A stretch of DNA of 64,000 nt. Origin: Vulcanimicrobiota bacterium. Its GTDB lineage: Bacteria > Vulcanimicrobiota > Vulcanimicrobiia > Vulcanimicrobiales > Vulcanimicrobiaceae. The notes under the pieces were generated by a model. That model saw nothing but the letters and a program-made list of their open reading frames with translations, made no database searches and had not been told where the DNA came from. A program made the position numbers and the translations under genes. Location: positions 372,001 to 436,000 of the forward strand of contig PMSI01000001.1 in the NCBI GenBank assembly GCA_003168375.1, read 5' to 3'. Each line of letters begins with the position of its first letter. Position 1 is the first letter of the stretch. Positions 17,653 to 26,422 of the stretch are shown here, piece after piece.

Positions 17653-17970
17653 ATGACCAGCACAACGCAAGCCAGCCCAGACCGCATGATGCGGTTGAAT
17701 CCCATGGCCCTCGCGCTCGCATTCGGCGTTGCAGGCTTCGCCGTGGCCATCGTCTTCGGCGCCGTCATGGGTGGAATGTGGGGGATGGGCGCAAGCGGAG
17801 CCGGCTGGATGCACGGTTCGGTCGGCGGCGGCCCTGCTTACGGGGGCACGATGATGGGCGGCGGAGCCGGCTTCCTCTTCCTCGCGCTCGTCTGCGGCCT
17901 CTTGGGCGGCGCGCTCGCGGGCGGCGTGTCGGCGTCCGTCTACAACTACGTCGTCCGGCAAAACGCATGA
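17653..17970 (+). CDS. Small Gly/Met-rich membrane protein, DUF5676-like
   Basis: The 105-residue protein starts MTSTTQ, then MRLNPMALALAFGVAGFAVAIVFG forms a first membrane helix, a Gly/Met/His-rich loop follows (GGMWGMGASGAGWMHG, MMGGG), and a second helix ends in VSASVYNYVVR. This is the layout of DUF5676 proteins, which often accompany metal transporters. The Met- and His-rich loop could bind copper. It precedes the P-type ATPase by 113 bases on the same strand, suggesting a shared metal-handling role. Confidence 0.7.
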   Translation: MTSTTQASPDRMMRLNPMALALAFGVAGFAVAIVFGAVMGGMWGMGASGAGWMHGSVGGGPAYGGTMMGGGAGFLFLALVCGLLGGALAGGVSASVYNYVVRQNA

Positions 17971-18025
17971 GCAGGTCTGTGCCACTCCGGTTGTAGCAAC
18001 TCAACCAGAGATGGGGACCGCAAGC

Positions 18026-18087
18026 ATGAAAGCCAGCCGAGCGCCGGCCGCACGCGCCCGCGAGGTATGAACGGACGCCCGCGGTGA
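18026..18087 (+). promoter_or_regulatory. Chain of two mini-ORFs coupled to the P-type ATPase start
   Basis: ATG at 18026 opens a 14-codon frame ending TGA at 18068-18070. An ATG at 18067 overlaps that stop (ATGA) and opens a 6-codon frame ending TGA at 18085-18087, which overlaps the GTG start of the ATPase at 18084 (GTGA). The chain of 4-base overlaps could couple translation to the ATPase gene, which lacks a strong Shine-Dalgarno. It may also be chance. Confidence 0.3.
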
Positions 18088-20390
18088 CCGCAACGACCAG
18101 TCGAGAGTCGGTCCCTAGCGCGGTCACCGTCTCCCCGGCGACACGCGAGACGGAGTTCCACCTGGCGGACTGCTACGACGGGACCGAGTTGGCGGACGTC
18201 GAGCGCAAGCTGCGCGACGTTGACGGCGTGATGTTCGTCGGCCTTGACCGTACGCGGAGCATGGTGCGGATGGTCTTCGACCCGCGTCGCACCTCCGCCG
18301 ACCAGATCGTGGCGCTGTTGAAGAACGCCGGCTACGGCTGCTGCTGCGCCGACGGGCGGACGGCGCTCGTGCCTTCGGCGCACGCGGCGCCCAACGAGCA
18401 CGCGGGTCACGGCCCGCAGATGATCGGCGACATGCTGCGAAAGGCGATCGTCTCGCTCGTCCTGCTCGTTCCGATCTTTTTGTGGTCTCCGGTCGGCACG
18501 CGATTCGGCTTCACGATACCGCCGCCGTTCGGAATGACGAACGCCCTGGCCAGCTTCGTCCTCACCACGCCGATCGTTCTCTGGGGCGGTTGGACGTTCT
18601 TGTGCTCCGCCTTCCGCTCCGCGCTACGGCGCGAAGCGAACATGATGACGCTGATCGCTCTGGGCATCATCGTCAGCTACGCGTATTCGGTCGGGGCCAC
18701 GTTCTTCTTCGCCGGCGACGTGTTCTACGATGCCGCGGCGGCCCTGACGGCATTTTCGCTGCTGGGCCACTGGATGGAGATGCGGAGCCGCTATGCCACC
18801 GGCAAGGCCGTCGAAGCGCTGTTGAAACTCGCACCCGCGACGGCAATCGTGCGGCGCGACGGAAACGACACCGAAGTCCCGCTCGAAGACGTCAAGGTTG
18901 GCGATGAGATCGTCGTCCGCCCAGGAGCGCGCGTCCCGGTGGACGGCACCATCGCCGGCGGCGACAGTTACGTGGATGAGTCGATGATCACGGGAGAACC
19001 GACGCCGGTGCACAAGGCCGCAGGCCAAAAGGTGGTCGGCGGCACCGTGAACCAGCGCGGAGCATTCACGTTCCGCGCCGAGGCCGTCGGAGCAGATACC
19101 GCGCTCTCGCGCATCGTCTCGATGGTGCAGGAGGCGCAGGCGTCCAAGGCGCCGGCGCAAGCGCTCGCCGATGTGGCGGGAAAGTACCTCGTGTACGTCG
19201 CGATCGGGGCAGGCGTCACGGCGTTCCTGGTATGGTACCTCTTGGGTGCCGGCGTGCTGTTCGCGCTGACGGCGGCGGTATCGGCGATCGTGATCGCCTG
19301 CCCCGACGCGCTCGCGCTCGCGACGCCCACGGCTATCACCGTCGGCGTCGGAAAAGGTGCGCGCGAGGGCATCCTCTTCAAGAACGCAACCGCGCTCGAG
19401 GCGACCTCGAAGATTCAGATGGTCATCTTCGACAAGACCGGGACGCTGACGCTCGGCAAGCCGACCTTGACCGACGCAATCGCGATCGCACCCGTCACCG
19501 AGGACCAGCTCATCCGAGCTGCGGCTTCCGCCGACGCCGCGTCGGAACATCCGCTAGCCCGCGCGATCGTCGAGGGCGCGGCAACGCGTAAGCTCAGCGT
19601 TCCGGCCGCCGCCAGCTTCGAAGCGATCACCGGGAAAGGCGTCCGCGCGACCGTCGACGGAATCGAGGTGGTCGTTGGAAACGAAGCGCTGCTCACCGAC
19701 ATGAAACTCGTGTTGACGCCCGGTCTGCGCGAGCGCACCGCCGCGCTCGCGGGCGACGCCAAGACGCCGATGTACGTCGTCATTGGCGGCGCCCTCGCGG
19801 GCGTCGTCGCGGTAGCCGACGAGATCCGACCGTCCGCAAGGGACGCCGTGGCCCGGCTCAGGGAGATCGGCGTGCACACGGCCATGGTTACCGGCGACAA
19901 CCGGCGCACCGCCGAATCCGTCGCCCGGTTGCTGGGAATCGAGACGGTCCTCGCCGAGGTCCTTCCGGCCGACAAGGCGTCGGAGGTGAAGAAGCTGCAG
20001 GCGCAAGGGCTCAACGTGGCTATGGTCGGCGACGGCGTGAACGACGCGCCGGCGCTCGCGCAGGCGGACGTGGGGATCGCGATCGGCGCCGGCACGGACG
20101 TCGCGATCGAAACGGCGGACGTCGTCCTGATGAAAGATGACCCGGCGTCCGTCGCGGGAGCCGTCATACTCGCCCGCCACGTCCGCGGCAAGATCGTTCA
20201 GAACCTCTACTGGGCTGCCGGTTACAACGTGCTTGCGATCCCCGTGGCGATGGGCGTCCTCTATCCGTCCCTCAAGGTTCTGCTCGCACCCGAATGGGCC
20301 GCCATCCTGATGAGCGGCTCGACGATCAGCGTCACGCTCAACGCGCTGCTCCTCAATCGCGTTCGCGTCTCGGCGCGCCGCCCGTTGTGA
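18084..20390 (+). CDS. Heavy-metal P1B-type ATPase with a CPD motif (copper/heavy-metal exporter)
   Basis: The 768-residue pump has an N-terminal HMA-like domain (about 22-90), eight or so membrane helices, the transmembrane metal motif CPD (406-408, in [12 protein letters not shown]), the phosphorylation motif DKTGT (450-454), SEHPLA (the P1B His-Pro element), GDG-VNDAP and MVTGDN. Most CopA pumps carry CPC; CPD occurs in a subset of P1B pumps whose metal preference is less certain. The N-terminal domain lacks CxxC; its cysteines are C30 and a CCC cluster (86-88), and a His-rich linker [11 protein letters not shown] follows. It would export Cu+ or a related ion. Neighbouring DUF5676-like and cupredoxin genes support copper. 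Confidence 0.88.
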   Translation: MTATTSRESVPSAVTVSPATRETEFHLADCYDGTELADVERKLRDVDGVMFVGLDRTRSMVRMVFDPRRTSADQIVALLKNAGYGCCCADGRTALVPSAHAAPNEHAGHGPQMIGDMLRKAIVSLVLLVPIFLWSPVGTRFGFTIPPPFGMTNALASFVLTTPIVLWGGWTFLCSAFRSALRREANMMTLIALGIIVSYAYSVGATFFFAGDVFYDAAAALTAFSLLGHWMEMRSRYATGKAVEALLKLAPATAIVRRDGNDTEVPLEDVKVGDEIVVRPGARVPVDGTIAGGDSYVDESMITGEPTPVHKAAGQKVVGGTVNQRGAFTFRAEAVGADTALSRIVSMVQEAQASKAPAQALADVAGKYLVYVAIGAGVTAFLVWYLLGAGVLFALTAAVSAIVIACPDALALATPTAITVGVGKGAREGILFKNATALEATSKIQMVIFDKTGTLTLGKPTLTDAIAIAPVTEDQLIRAAASADAASEHPLARAIVEGAATRKLSVPAAASFEAITGKGVRATVDGIEVVVGNEALLTDMKLVLTPGLRERTAALAGDAKTPMYVVIGGALAGVVAVADEIRPSARDAVARLREIGVHTAMVTGDNRRTAESVARLLGIETVLAEVLPADKASEVKKLQAQGLNVAMVGDGVNDAPALAQADVGIAIGAGTDVAIETADVVLMKDDPASVAGAVILARHVRGKIVQNLYWAAGYNVLAIPVAMGVLYPSLKVLLAPEWAAILMSGSTISVTLNALLLNRVRVSARRPL

Positions 20391-20427
20391 TTCACGGCGG
20401 CATCCGCAAGCATCGTCGGAGGTGACG

Positions 20428-21567
20428 ATGGCTCGAAGCAGCGGCGGGATGCGGATCCTGACCGTCAACGCCGGCTCGACCAGCGTCAAGCTCGAGCGTT
20501 ACGATCTCCGCGCGCCCGTTCCGATCCTTGCCTGCCCGCCGGCTCCCGATTGGGAGACGCGGAGAACCCTGGACGAGGCGGAAGAGGCGGTCGCGGATGC
20601 GCTGCGCGCGGACGTCGACGTGGTCGCGCACCGCCTCGTGCGTCTACCCGACGGCGCACCCGCCGTGCTGCGTCTCGACGCCGATGCCGTGCAAGCGATC
20701 GCGCGGGTCGCCGGCGAGGCGCCTTTGCACGACTCCGTCGCCATTCGTGCCGTCAGACTCCTGACGCGACTCCGGCCCGCGACGCCGCAATTTGCGGTCG
20801 CCGACGGTGCGTTTCACCGTACGATGTCCGCCGCGGCGACGACGTACGCGATCCCGCGCGCACTCACGCGCCGTGGTCTGCGTCGACTCGGCTTTCACGG
20901 GCTCAGCCACGAATACGCTGCGCATCGCGCGTGCACGCTCGCCGATGTCGACATCATGCGCGCGCGGGTCGTGACCGCACATCTGGGTGGCGGCTCGTCG
21001 CTGTGCGCCATTCAAGCCGGCGCCAGCGTCGACACGACGATGGGCTACACGCCGCTCGAAGGCCTGCCGATGGCGACGCGCAGCGGCTCGGTAGACCCGG
21101 GGCTGTTGCTGCATCTGCTGCGCGATGGCATCCAGCCCACGGAACTCGAGGAGATTCTCGAGCGGCGGTCCGGATTACTCGGAATTTCGGGAACGACGGG
21201 CGACGTTCGCACACTCTTGGCGATGAGAGACGACCCGGACGCGCGGCTCGCGCTCGACGTGCTCGGCTGGCGGTTGCGCGCGGCGATCGGGGCAATGATC
21301 GGCGTGCTGGGCGGCATCGATCTGCTGGTCTTCACCGGCGGGATCGGTGAGCATGCGCCGGAGATACGCGCCGCCGGCGCGCTCGGCGCGGCGGCGTCGG
21401 GCGCGGAAGTAGCCGAGGCGCGGAATTCAGCGGCAGCAGGTGATGGCCGCATCTCGTCCGACCATTCGCGCGTCGGCGTGTTCGTCGTCAGCGCGCGTGA
21501 GGGATGGCAACTGGCGCGACAGGTCTATCACGCACTTCCGGACGCCGCGGTCATCGCGAACCGCTGA
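20428..21567 (+). CDS. ackA: Acetate kinase
   Basis: The enzyme interconverts acetyl phosphate + ADP and acetate + ATP. The 379-residue protein carries LTVNAGSTSVKL (phosphate 1 loop), GFHGLSHEY, TAHLGGGSSLCAI, MGYTPLEGLPMATRSGSVDPG and FTGGIGEHAPEIR, all standard for AckA. GGAGG lies five bases before the ATG at 20428. With the nearby phosphoketolase it forms an ATP-yielding route from pentose phosphates to acetate; no phosphotransacetylase is seen here. Confidence 0.93.
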   Translation: MARSSGGMRILTVNAGSTSVKLERYDLRAPVPILACPPAPDWETRRTLDEAEEAVADALRADVDVVAHRLVRLPDGAPAVLRLDADAVQAIARVAGEAPLHDSVAIRAVRLLTRLRPATPQFAVADGAFHRTMSAAATTYAIPRALTRRGLRRLGFHGLSHEYAAHRACTLADVDIMRARVVTAHLGGGSSLCAIQAGASVDTTMGYTPLEGLPMATRSGSVDPGLLLHLLRDGIQPTELEEILERRSGLLGISGTTGDVRTLLAMRDDPDARLALDVLGWRLRAAIGAMIGVLGGIDLLVFTGGIGEHAPEIRAAGALGAAASGAEVAEARNSAAAGDGRISSDHSRVGVFVVSAREGWQLARQVYHALPDAAVIANR

Positions 21568-21734
21568 GGTTGCCCATGCAGGCGGTCAGTTCATCGCCAC
21601 GAAACGGTCGACCATGTTCGGCGCTCGGTTCGCGGTCGGCGTGACATGCGTGGTCTGTGGCCGTTCAAACCGCAAACGATCCTCGGCTGGGTGCGCAAAT
21701 CCGACGTCGAGGACCAGGGGATCCGGAATTGCAC

Positions 21735-22016
21735 GTGACCGATGGACGCGACGACAAATGGAAACACCTTATTTGCGGAGTGCTCTATCCGATTCAGTTC
21801 GAGCAGAATCCGGTAGACGGTATCGATCGCGTGCTCGAGGTAGTCGTCCGTGCGCGAGCCCTGAACGCGAGCCCCGAGCAGTATCTCGCAGCCGTCCAAG
21901 CCGCCTTGCAAAGCGACGAACCCCTCGCGCGGCTGATCCCGCAACCGCATTCCGAATCGGTCATTCGCACCTATCTCGTCGAACTCCAGAAGCGCCTGGT
22001 TGCGGGCTCAGACTGA
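21735..22016 (+). CDS. Unrecognised 93-residue protein, paralogue of the one at 11804
   Basis: The GTG at 21735 is chosen because the start context CACGTGAC is shared with the paralogue; no strong Shine-Dalgarno is seen. The protein shares VLYPIQFEQNPVDGIDRVL, SPEQYLAAVQAAL and IPQPHSESVIRTYL with the 11804 product and has a short C-terminal tail (VAGSD). Its stop overlaps the convergent serine hydrolase gene by 9 bases. The absolutely kept stretches PVDGIDRVL and LIPQPHSE mark the likely functional surface. Function unknown. Confidence 0.7.
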   Translation: MTDGRDDKWKHLICGVLYPIQFEQNPVDGIDRVLEVVVRARALNASPEQYLAAVQAALQSDEPLARLIPQPHSESVIRTYLVELQKRLVAGSD

Positions 22017-23351
22017 CGCGATCGCGTTCTCGAGCGCCGGGTAGTAGTTGTCGTCGGGCGCGTAGGGCGAGTTGATGATCGCGGCGACCGTTACGCCGTT
22101 CGCGTAGTACATCATCACGGTATTGATCTCGCCACCGTTCATGCTCGCGGGGTGATAGCCGTTGTGATGCCAGTAGACGAGGCCCTTCGGGTATTTCGGG
22201 CTCGTGACGGTCCGAGCGTACATCCCGTACTGGCTCGTTCGCATCATATCGGCGACGGAAGACGCGACGATCTTCGGACCTGTCTGCAGTTCGTGCATGA
22301 AGGTGGCGAGCTGAATCGCGGAAAGCTGCCAGCCCTGCGAGCCGCACGAGAGCGTCATGTCGCCCCAGACGTCGCCCGGCCCCACCGTCGTGAAGTCATA
22401 GATGTTCGTCGGCACGCCCTTGTAGCTGAGCGCGGGGCTGCTCCCCGACGGCGTGCAGTACATGCGCGGAAAGCCGATCGGTTTGAACACCACCTGGTTG
22501 ACGTAATCCATATACGAGCGCGCGTAGAAGGACGCCGAGGTATCGGTGTTCGATGCCGCTTCCAGAGCCGCGAGGAACGAGTCGATCGGCGCCGAGACCA
22601 CGCCGCGCATCCGCGGTATGATGACGCGAAACAATGCGAAGTTGGTGTTTTCGTACTGGTAGGTCTGGTCCGCGAGGTTCACCCCGCCGGCCAAGCAGCT
22701 CTTCAGATCGGCATAGAATATCCCGCACGTGCGAATCCCGCTCGTGTGGGTGAGCAGCTGACCCAGCGTGATCTTGGAGACATGCGGGCCGAGCTTCCAG
22801 TACGGCGGCAGGTACTGTCCGATCGTCGCGCCGGCCGAGATGTTCTGCGCCGTCATGAGGTGCATCAGCGCGGCGGCGGTGATCGTCTTGCTGGAGCTGG
22901 CGATCGTGATCTTGTCGGAGGCGAGCATCGCACGCGGCGTGACGTCGGGTGCGCGGCGGGCGCTTCCGCCGGTGCGCGTCGCCATCGCGCCGTCGGGCAT
23001 CACGATCGCGACCGCGTAGCCGACGGACTTGTTCTTGAGGTTCGCGGCGATCGCGTCGCCGGCGGCCTTGAGATACGACTGATCGAGGATCGACCGCAAG
23101 AGCACCGGGTTGACGCGACCCACGTTCTGCGCGGTGATCACGAGATTCGGCGCGACGGTCGTCGATCTGCGCAGGCTTCCCGGCGGACGCTCCGAGGCCG
23201 GCGGGACGCTCAGCGCGGTGGGTGCGATCCGCTCGAGGTCCGCGGCATGGATCCCCGGCCGGACGGGGGACTGGACCTGTGCTTGCACGGCGGCCGAGGG
23301 CATCGCGACGAGTGCCGCAAGACACGCCGCCTTCACGGGGTTGCTACGCAT
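22008..23351 (-). CDS. Secreted serine hydrolase of the beta-lactamase / penicillin-binding family
   Basis: The 447-residue precursor has a Sec signal (MRSNPVKAACLAALVAMPSAAVQAQ) and a class C beta-lactamase-like fold (PF00144 type). The nucleophile motif SSSK (in ITIASSSKTITAAAL), the tyrosine motif YENTN and a late HNG in place of KTG are visible, together with LGQLLTHTSGI. Such proteins act as D-Ala carboxypeptidases, esterases or peptidases; true beta-lactamase activity cannot be concluded. AGGAGC lies six bases before the ATG at 23351. Confidence 0.85.
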   Translation of the reverse strand: MRSNPVKAACLAALVAMPSAAVQAQVQSPVRPGIHAADLERIAPTALSVPPASERPPGSLRRSTTVAPNLVITAQNVGRVNPVLLRSILDQSYLKAAGDAIAANLKNKSVGYAVAIVMPDGAMATRTGGSARRAPDVTPRAMLASDKITIASSSKTITAAALMHLMTAQNISAGATIGQYLPPYWKLGPHVSKITLGQLLTHTSGIRTCGIFYADLKSCLAGGVNLADQTYQYENTNFALFRVIIPRMRGVVSAPIDSFLAALEAASNTDTSASFYARSYMDYVNQVVFKPIGFPRMYCTPSGSSPALSYKGVPTNIYDFTTVGPGDVWGDMTLSCGSQGWQLSAIQLATFMHELQTGPKIVASSVADMMRTSQYGMYARTVTSPKYPKGLVYWHHNGYHPASMNGGEINTVMMYYANGVTVAAIINSPYAPDDNYYPALENAIASV

Positions 23352-23605
23352 GAAACTGCTCCTGATCAATGGCGACGATTGAGAGGAACCCGCAACGCCA
23401 TCATAACCCGCCGTCCTACGGCACGCTTACATCGCCGCCCGCGTAAGCGGAAAGTAAGTCCGGCTTCGACGCGGTGACCGGGATCGGCTCGATCAAGGAG
23501 CATGCCGCGGTCGTCGAGCCGCGTTGGCGGCGAGCGCGGCGAAGAACACACGTGACTCCGAGTCGCCGCCCTACCAAACAGTAGGCGGGGGCGGTTCCTG
23601 ACACC

Positions 23606-24028
23606 TCACGCAATACTGAAGAGCGCGCGGACGAGCGGCACCAATCCCGCGGCGGGAACGAGGCCGAGGCCGATGAGCAGGAGCGGCAGCGCGAGGCCGC
23701 GCGTGTAGGCGGTGTCGCCGCGCAGCGTGACGTCGAGCGTCTTGCCGACGTCGCCTGTTTCTGCGCCGTCGATCGTGCCGACGACGACGTGGCCGCCGTC
23801 GAGAAGCGATCCGCCGACGACCCAGCTGCCGGTGCAGTGTGTGCTAGCGTACCGTCCGGCGCCGGTCCTCACGCAGTCCGCGACGGTCGCCGACGCTCGC
23901 GGGCCGGTTTGGCGCTGGACGAGCAGGAATACGCCGGACCCGATCATGACCGCAGCGATGACGACCGCTACGATCGCGAGATAGACCTTTGCGCGCTTCG
24001 ACGGGGTGCGTCCCCTTCTGATGATCAC
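23606..24028 (-). CDS. Two-helix membrane protein of unknown function
   Basis: Using the GTG at 24028 (AAGGGA five bases upstream), the 140-residue protein has a basic N-terminus (IIRRGRTPSKRAK), a first helix (about 15-40), an extracytoplasmic domain with two Cys (ADCVRTGAGRYASTHCTGSW) that could form a disulfide, GGSLLDGGHVVVGTIDG, and a second helix near the C-terminus (LALPLLLIGLGLVPAAGLVPL). No family recognised with certainty. It follows the small gene at 24049 by 20 bases and is probably co-transcribed with it. Confidence 0.65.
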   Translation of the reverse strand: MIIRRGRTPSKRAKVYLAIVAVVIAAVMIGSGVFLLVQRQTGPRASATVADCVRTGAGRYASTHCTGSWVVGGSLLDGGHVVVGTIDGAETGDVGKTLDVTLRGDTAYTRGLALPLLLIGLGLVPAAGLVPLVRALFSIA

Positions 24029-24048
24029 GTCGGTCCCTTGGGCTGCAA

Positions 24049-24402
24049 TCAGAACTCGTCGCGGGGTGCTTTGGTGTAGGCGCCGTCGTCGTCGACCACG
24101 ACGCACGGGGTCTGCTCCCAAACGGCGGGGTTCGGCGCCGTCAGCCATGGCTTCGCCTGGGCGGCGGCGGCGTCGAGCCGTTGCACCTGCGTCCCTTTCA
24201 GCAGCATGTAGCTGATGTCGTCCGGTTCGGCCGCGCGGAAGCCCGCGTTCAAATCCACGTACATCTGCTGTGCGACGGCGAATATCTTCCCGTGGAGATC
24301 GTCGTCGGACAGGATCGCCCACGCATCGGGCAAGCGAAAATAGAACGTGCTGTGGTGATCGCCGGACTGGACGTGGAACTGCAGGTCGTTGTCCCACGCC
24401 AT
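24049..24402 (-). CDS. Small cytosolic protein of unknown function
   Basis: From the ATG at 24402 the product is 117 residues (MAWDNDLQFHVQSGDHHSTFYFRLPDAW). An in-frame GTG at 24423 would add seven residues. It has no signal or membrane segment, is acidic, and contains repeated aromatic residues. Family unknown. It is divergent from the patatin gene and lies just upstream of the two-helix membrane protein. Confidence 0.6.
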   Translation of the reverse strand: MAWDNDLQFHVQSGDHHSTFYFRLPDAWAILSDDDLHGKIFAVAQQMYVDLNAGFRAAEPDDISYMLLKGTQVQRLDAAAAQAKPWLTAPNPAVWEQTPCVVVDDDGAYTKAPRDEF

Positions 24403-24695
24403 CAGCGTATCCGTGAAGGCCACCGTACAGTATTGGCGCAAGACGACTCCACGAGAGCGCGGCGAGCGGAACGAGCCGTGATGCCCTTCTCCGTGCAGAC
24501 CTCTGCAAACTGCCGCCCTTCGGCGCCATCCGCTTCGCGAAACCGCTGCGGTCCGAACGCGCATTCTACTGCGAGCCGGTTCGGCCGCCCGACGAGGGCG
24601 GCCAGTTCACGAAGGCATTGGGGAGCGACGAGCCGCTCGCGCTGTGTCGAGTCGAAGGGAGGAGTAACCCGCTTCTGCGAAAGCCGGGCTGCACT

Positions 24696-25877
24696 GTGTC
24701 TCTCAAACCGAGCTTCCGCGACCGGCTTGCACCCGGCGGCACGAAACGGCTCCTCTCGTTCGACGGCGGCGGGATCCGCGGCCTCATCGCACTCGAGATT
24801 GCGGGCCGGCTCGAGACGCTGCTCCGCGACGCGCTCGGCGCAGGCGAGGATTTCGTCCTCGCCGACTACTTCGACTACATCGCCGGCACGAGCACGGGAG
24901 CGATCATCGCAACGTGCCTCTCGCTCGGATATTCGGTCGCGCAGGTGCGCAACTTCTATCTCGAGGGCGCCAAGGCGATGTTCCGGCGCGCGTCGCTCCT
25001 CAAGCAGCTGTACTATCGCAACGTCGGCACGAACCTAACGGCACGGCTGCAGGCGCTGTTGGTAGGCGCCGATGGAACGCCACTCACACTCGGTGACGAC
25101 GCGCTGCGCACCCTCCTGCTCGTGATCATGAAGAACGCCACGACGAACTCGCCGTGGCCGCTCTCGAACAACCCCGCAGCGATGTACAACGACCGCGTCC
25201 AAGCCGGCTGCAACCTCGACCTGCCGCTGTGGAAGATCGTCCGCGCGAGCACGGCCGCGCCGACGTTCTTTCCGCCGGAAGACGTCACGGTCGGCGGCGA
25301 GCGCTTCGTATTCGTGGACGGTGCGGTCAGCGTCTACAACAACCCGGCATTCCTGCTGTTCATCATGTCGACACTTCCCGAATACCGGCTGGGCTGGCAG
25401 ACCGGCGAAGACAAGATGCTGCTGATCTCGGTGGGCACCGGCTCGATCAGCGGAGCGTCGCCGACGCTCAAGGCGTCCCAGATGAACCTGCTGTACAACG
25501 CCAGATCCGTGCCCCTGGCGCTGCTCGACGCGACCCAAAGCGAACAGGACGTCCTCTGCCGCATCTTCGGGCGCTGCCGGTACGGTGAGCCGATCGATAC
25601 CGAGATCGGCGACTTCATCCAGAGCGACGACGCGTTCGCGCGCGACGGCGGCGGGCCGTTCGCACCGAAGAAGTTCACGTACATGCGCTACAACCCGAAC
25701 ATCAGCCCCGAGGGACTGGCTGAGCTCGGATTGCCGGAGATCCGCTCGGAGCACGTGCAGGAGATGGACTCTCCGGACCATCTCGCCGAGCTCGCCGCAG
25801 TCGGCAAGGCGTACGCGAGCAGACTCGACCTCGCGCAGTTCGGCGCGTTTCCGGTCGGTCCGGCGCGTGATCGCTAG
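24696..25877 (+). CDS. Patatin-like phospholipase
   Basis: The protein (393 residues from the GTG at 24696) is a Ser-Asp dyad lipid acyl hydrolase. The oxyanion loop DGGGIRG (23-29), nucleophile elbow GTSTG with S66 and catalytic Asp in VDGAVSVYNN (D209) are intact. Patatins of this type (for example CapV) serve as membrane-destroying effectors in prokaryotic immunity. An in-frame TTG at 24618 gives a longer form; a GGGAGG lies at 24657-24662, so the start is uncertain. The SLOG-like gene downstream overlaps its end by 11 bases, which suggests a sensor-effector pair. Confidence 0.88.
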   Translation: MSLKPSFRDRLAPGGTKRLLSFDGGGIRGLIALEIAGRLETLLRDALGAGEDFVLADYFDYIAGTSTGAIIATCLSLGYSVAQVRNFYLEGAKAMFRRASLLKQLYYRNVGTNLTARLQALLVGADGTPLTLGDDALRTLLLVIMKNATTNSPWPLSNNPAAMYNDRVQAGCNLDLPLWKIVRASTAAPTFFPPEDVTVGGERFVFVDGAVSVYNNPAFLLFIMSTLPEYRLGWQTGEDKMLLISVGTGSISGASPTLKASQMNLLYNARSVPLALLDATQSEQDVLCRIFGRCRYGEPIDTEIGDFIQSDDAFARDGGGPFAPKKFTYMRYNPNISPEGLAELGLPEIRSEHVQEMDSPDHLAELAAVGKAYASRLDLAQFGAFPVGPARDR

Positions 25878-26409
25878 TCTGGCCGGCCGGCGGATCGACG
25901 CGGCGGACGCGGACCCGATGCGCTTTCCGGAGACGCGTGAAGGGTTGGTCGCGAAACGGATCGCCGCGACGCTCACCGAACGCGGCGCGACGACGCTCGT
26001 CTGCGCGGCGGCGTGCGGTGCCGACCTGCTCGCGCTCGAAGCCGCGCAGCGCGAGGGCATTCCGGCACGGATCGTGCTTCCGTTCGATGCTGCCGAGTTT
26101 CGCCGCAGCTCGGTCGTCGATCGCGGTGAGGGCTGGGGTGCTGCGTTCGACCGCCTCATCGACGAGGCGCGAGCGCGCGACGGTGTGCTGATCCTCGGAC
26201 TGGACGCGCACGATCCGCACGTGTACGAGAAGACGAACGAGGCAATTCTCGACGAAGCGCTGGCACTCGCGGGCAACGACCCGGCCGGCGTCGTCGCGCT
26301 CGCCGTCTGGGACGGGGCGATTTCGGGCCGCGCCGATTACACGGCGAACTTCACCGACGCCGCGCGCGCCCGCGGAATCGCCGTGCAGTCGATCCCGATC
26401 CTCCGCTAG
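25867..26409 (+). CDS. SLOG-like (LOG/DprA-fold) nucleotide-sensing protein
   Basis: The 180-residue protein starts at a GTG inside the end of the patatin gene. It contains ATTLVCAAACGADLLALEAAQREGIPARIVLPFDAAEFRRSSV, the recognisable core of SLOG-superfamily domains (region about residues 38-80), and later DGVLILGLDA and VVALAVWDG, the strands that flank the ligand pocket. SLOG domains sense or process nucleotide-derived signals in conflict systems. Coupling to the patatin suggests it controls the lipase; it converges with the TIR operon 13 bases downstream. Confidence 0.65.
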   Translation: MIASLAGRRIDAADADPMRFPETREGLVAKRIAATLTERGATTLVCAAACGADLLALEAAQREGIPARIVLPFDAAEFRRSSVVDRGEGWGAAFDRLIDEARARDGVLILGLDAHDPHVYEKTNEAILDEALALAGNDPAGVVALAVWDGAISGRADYTANFTDAARARGIAVQSIPILR

Positions 26410-26422
26410 CGCCGCGGGGTTC

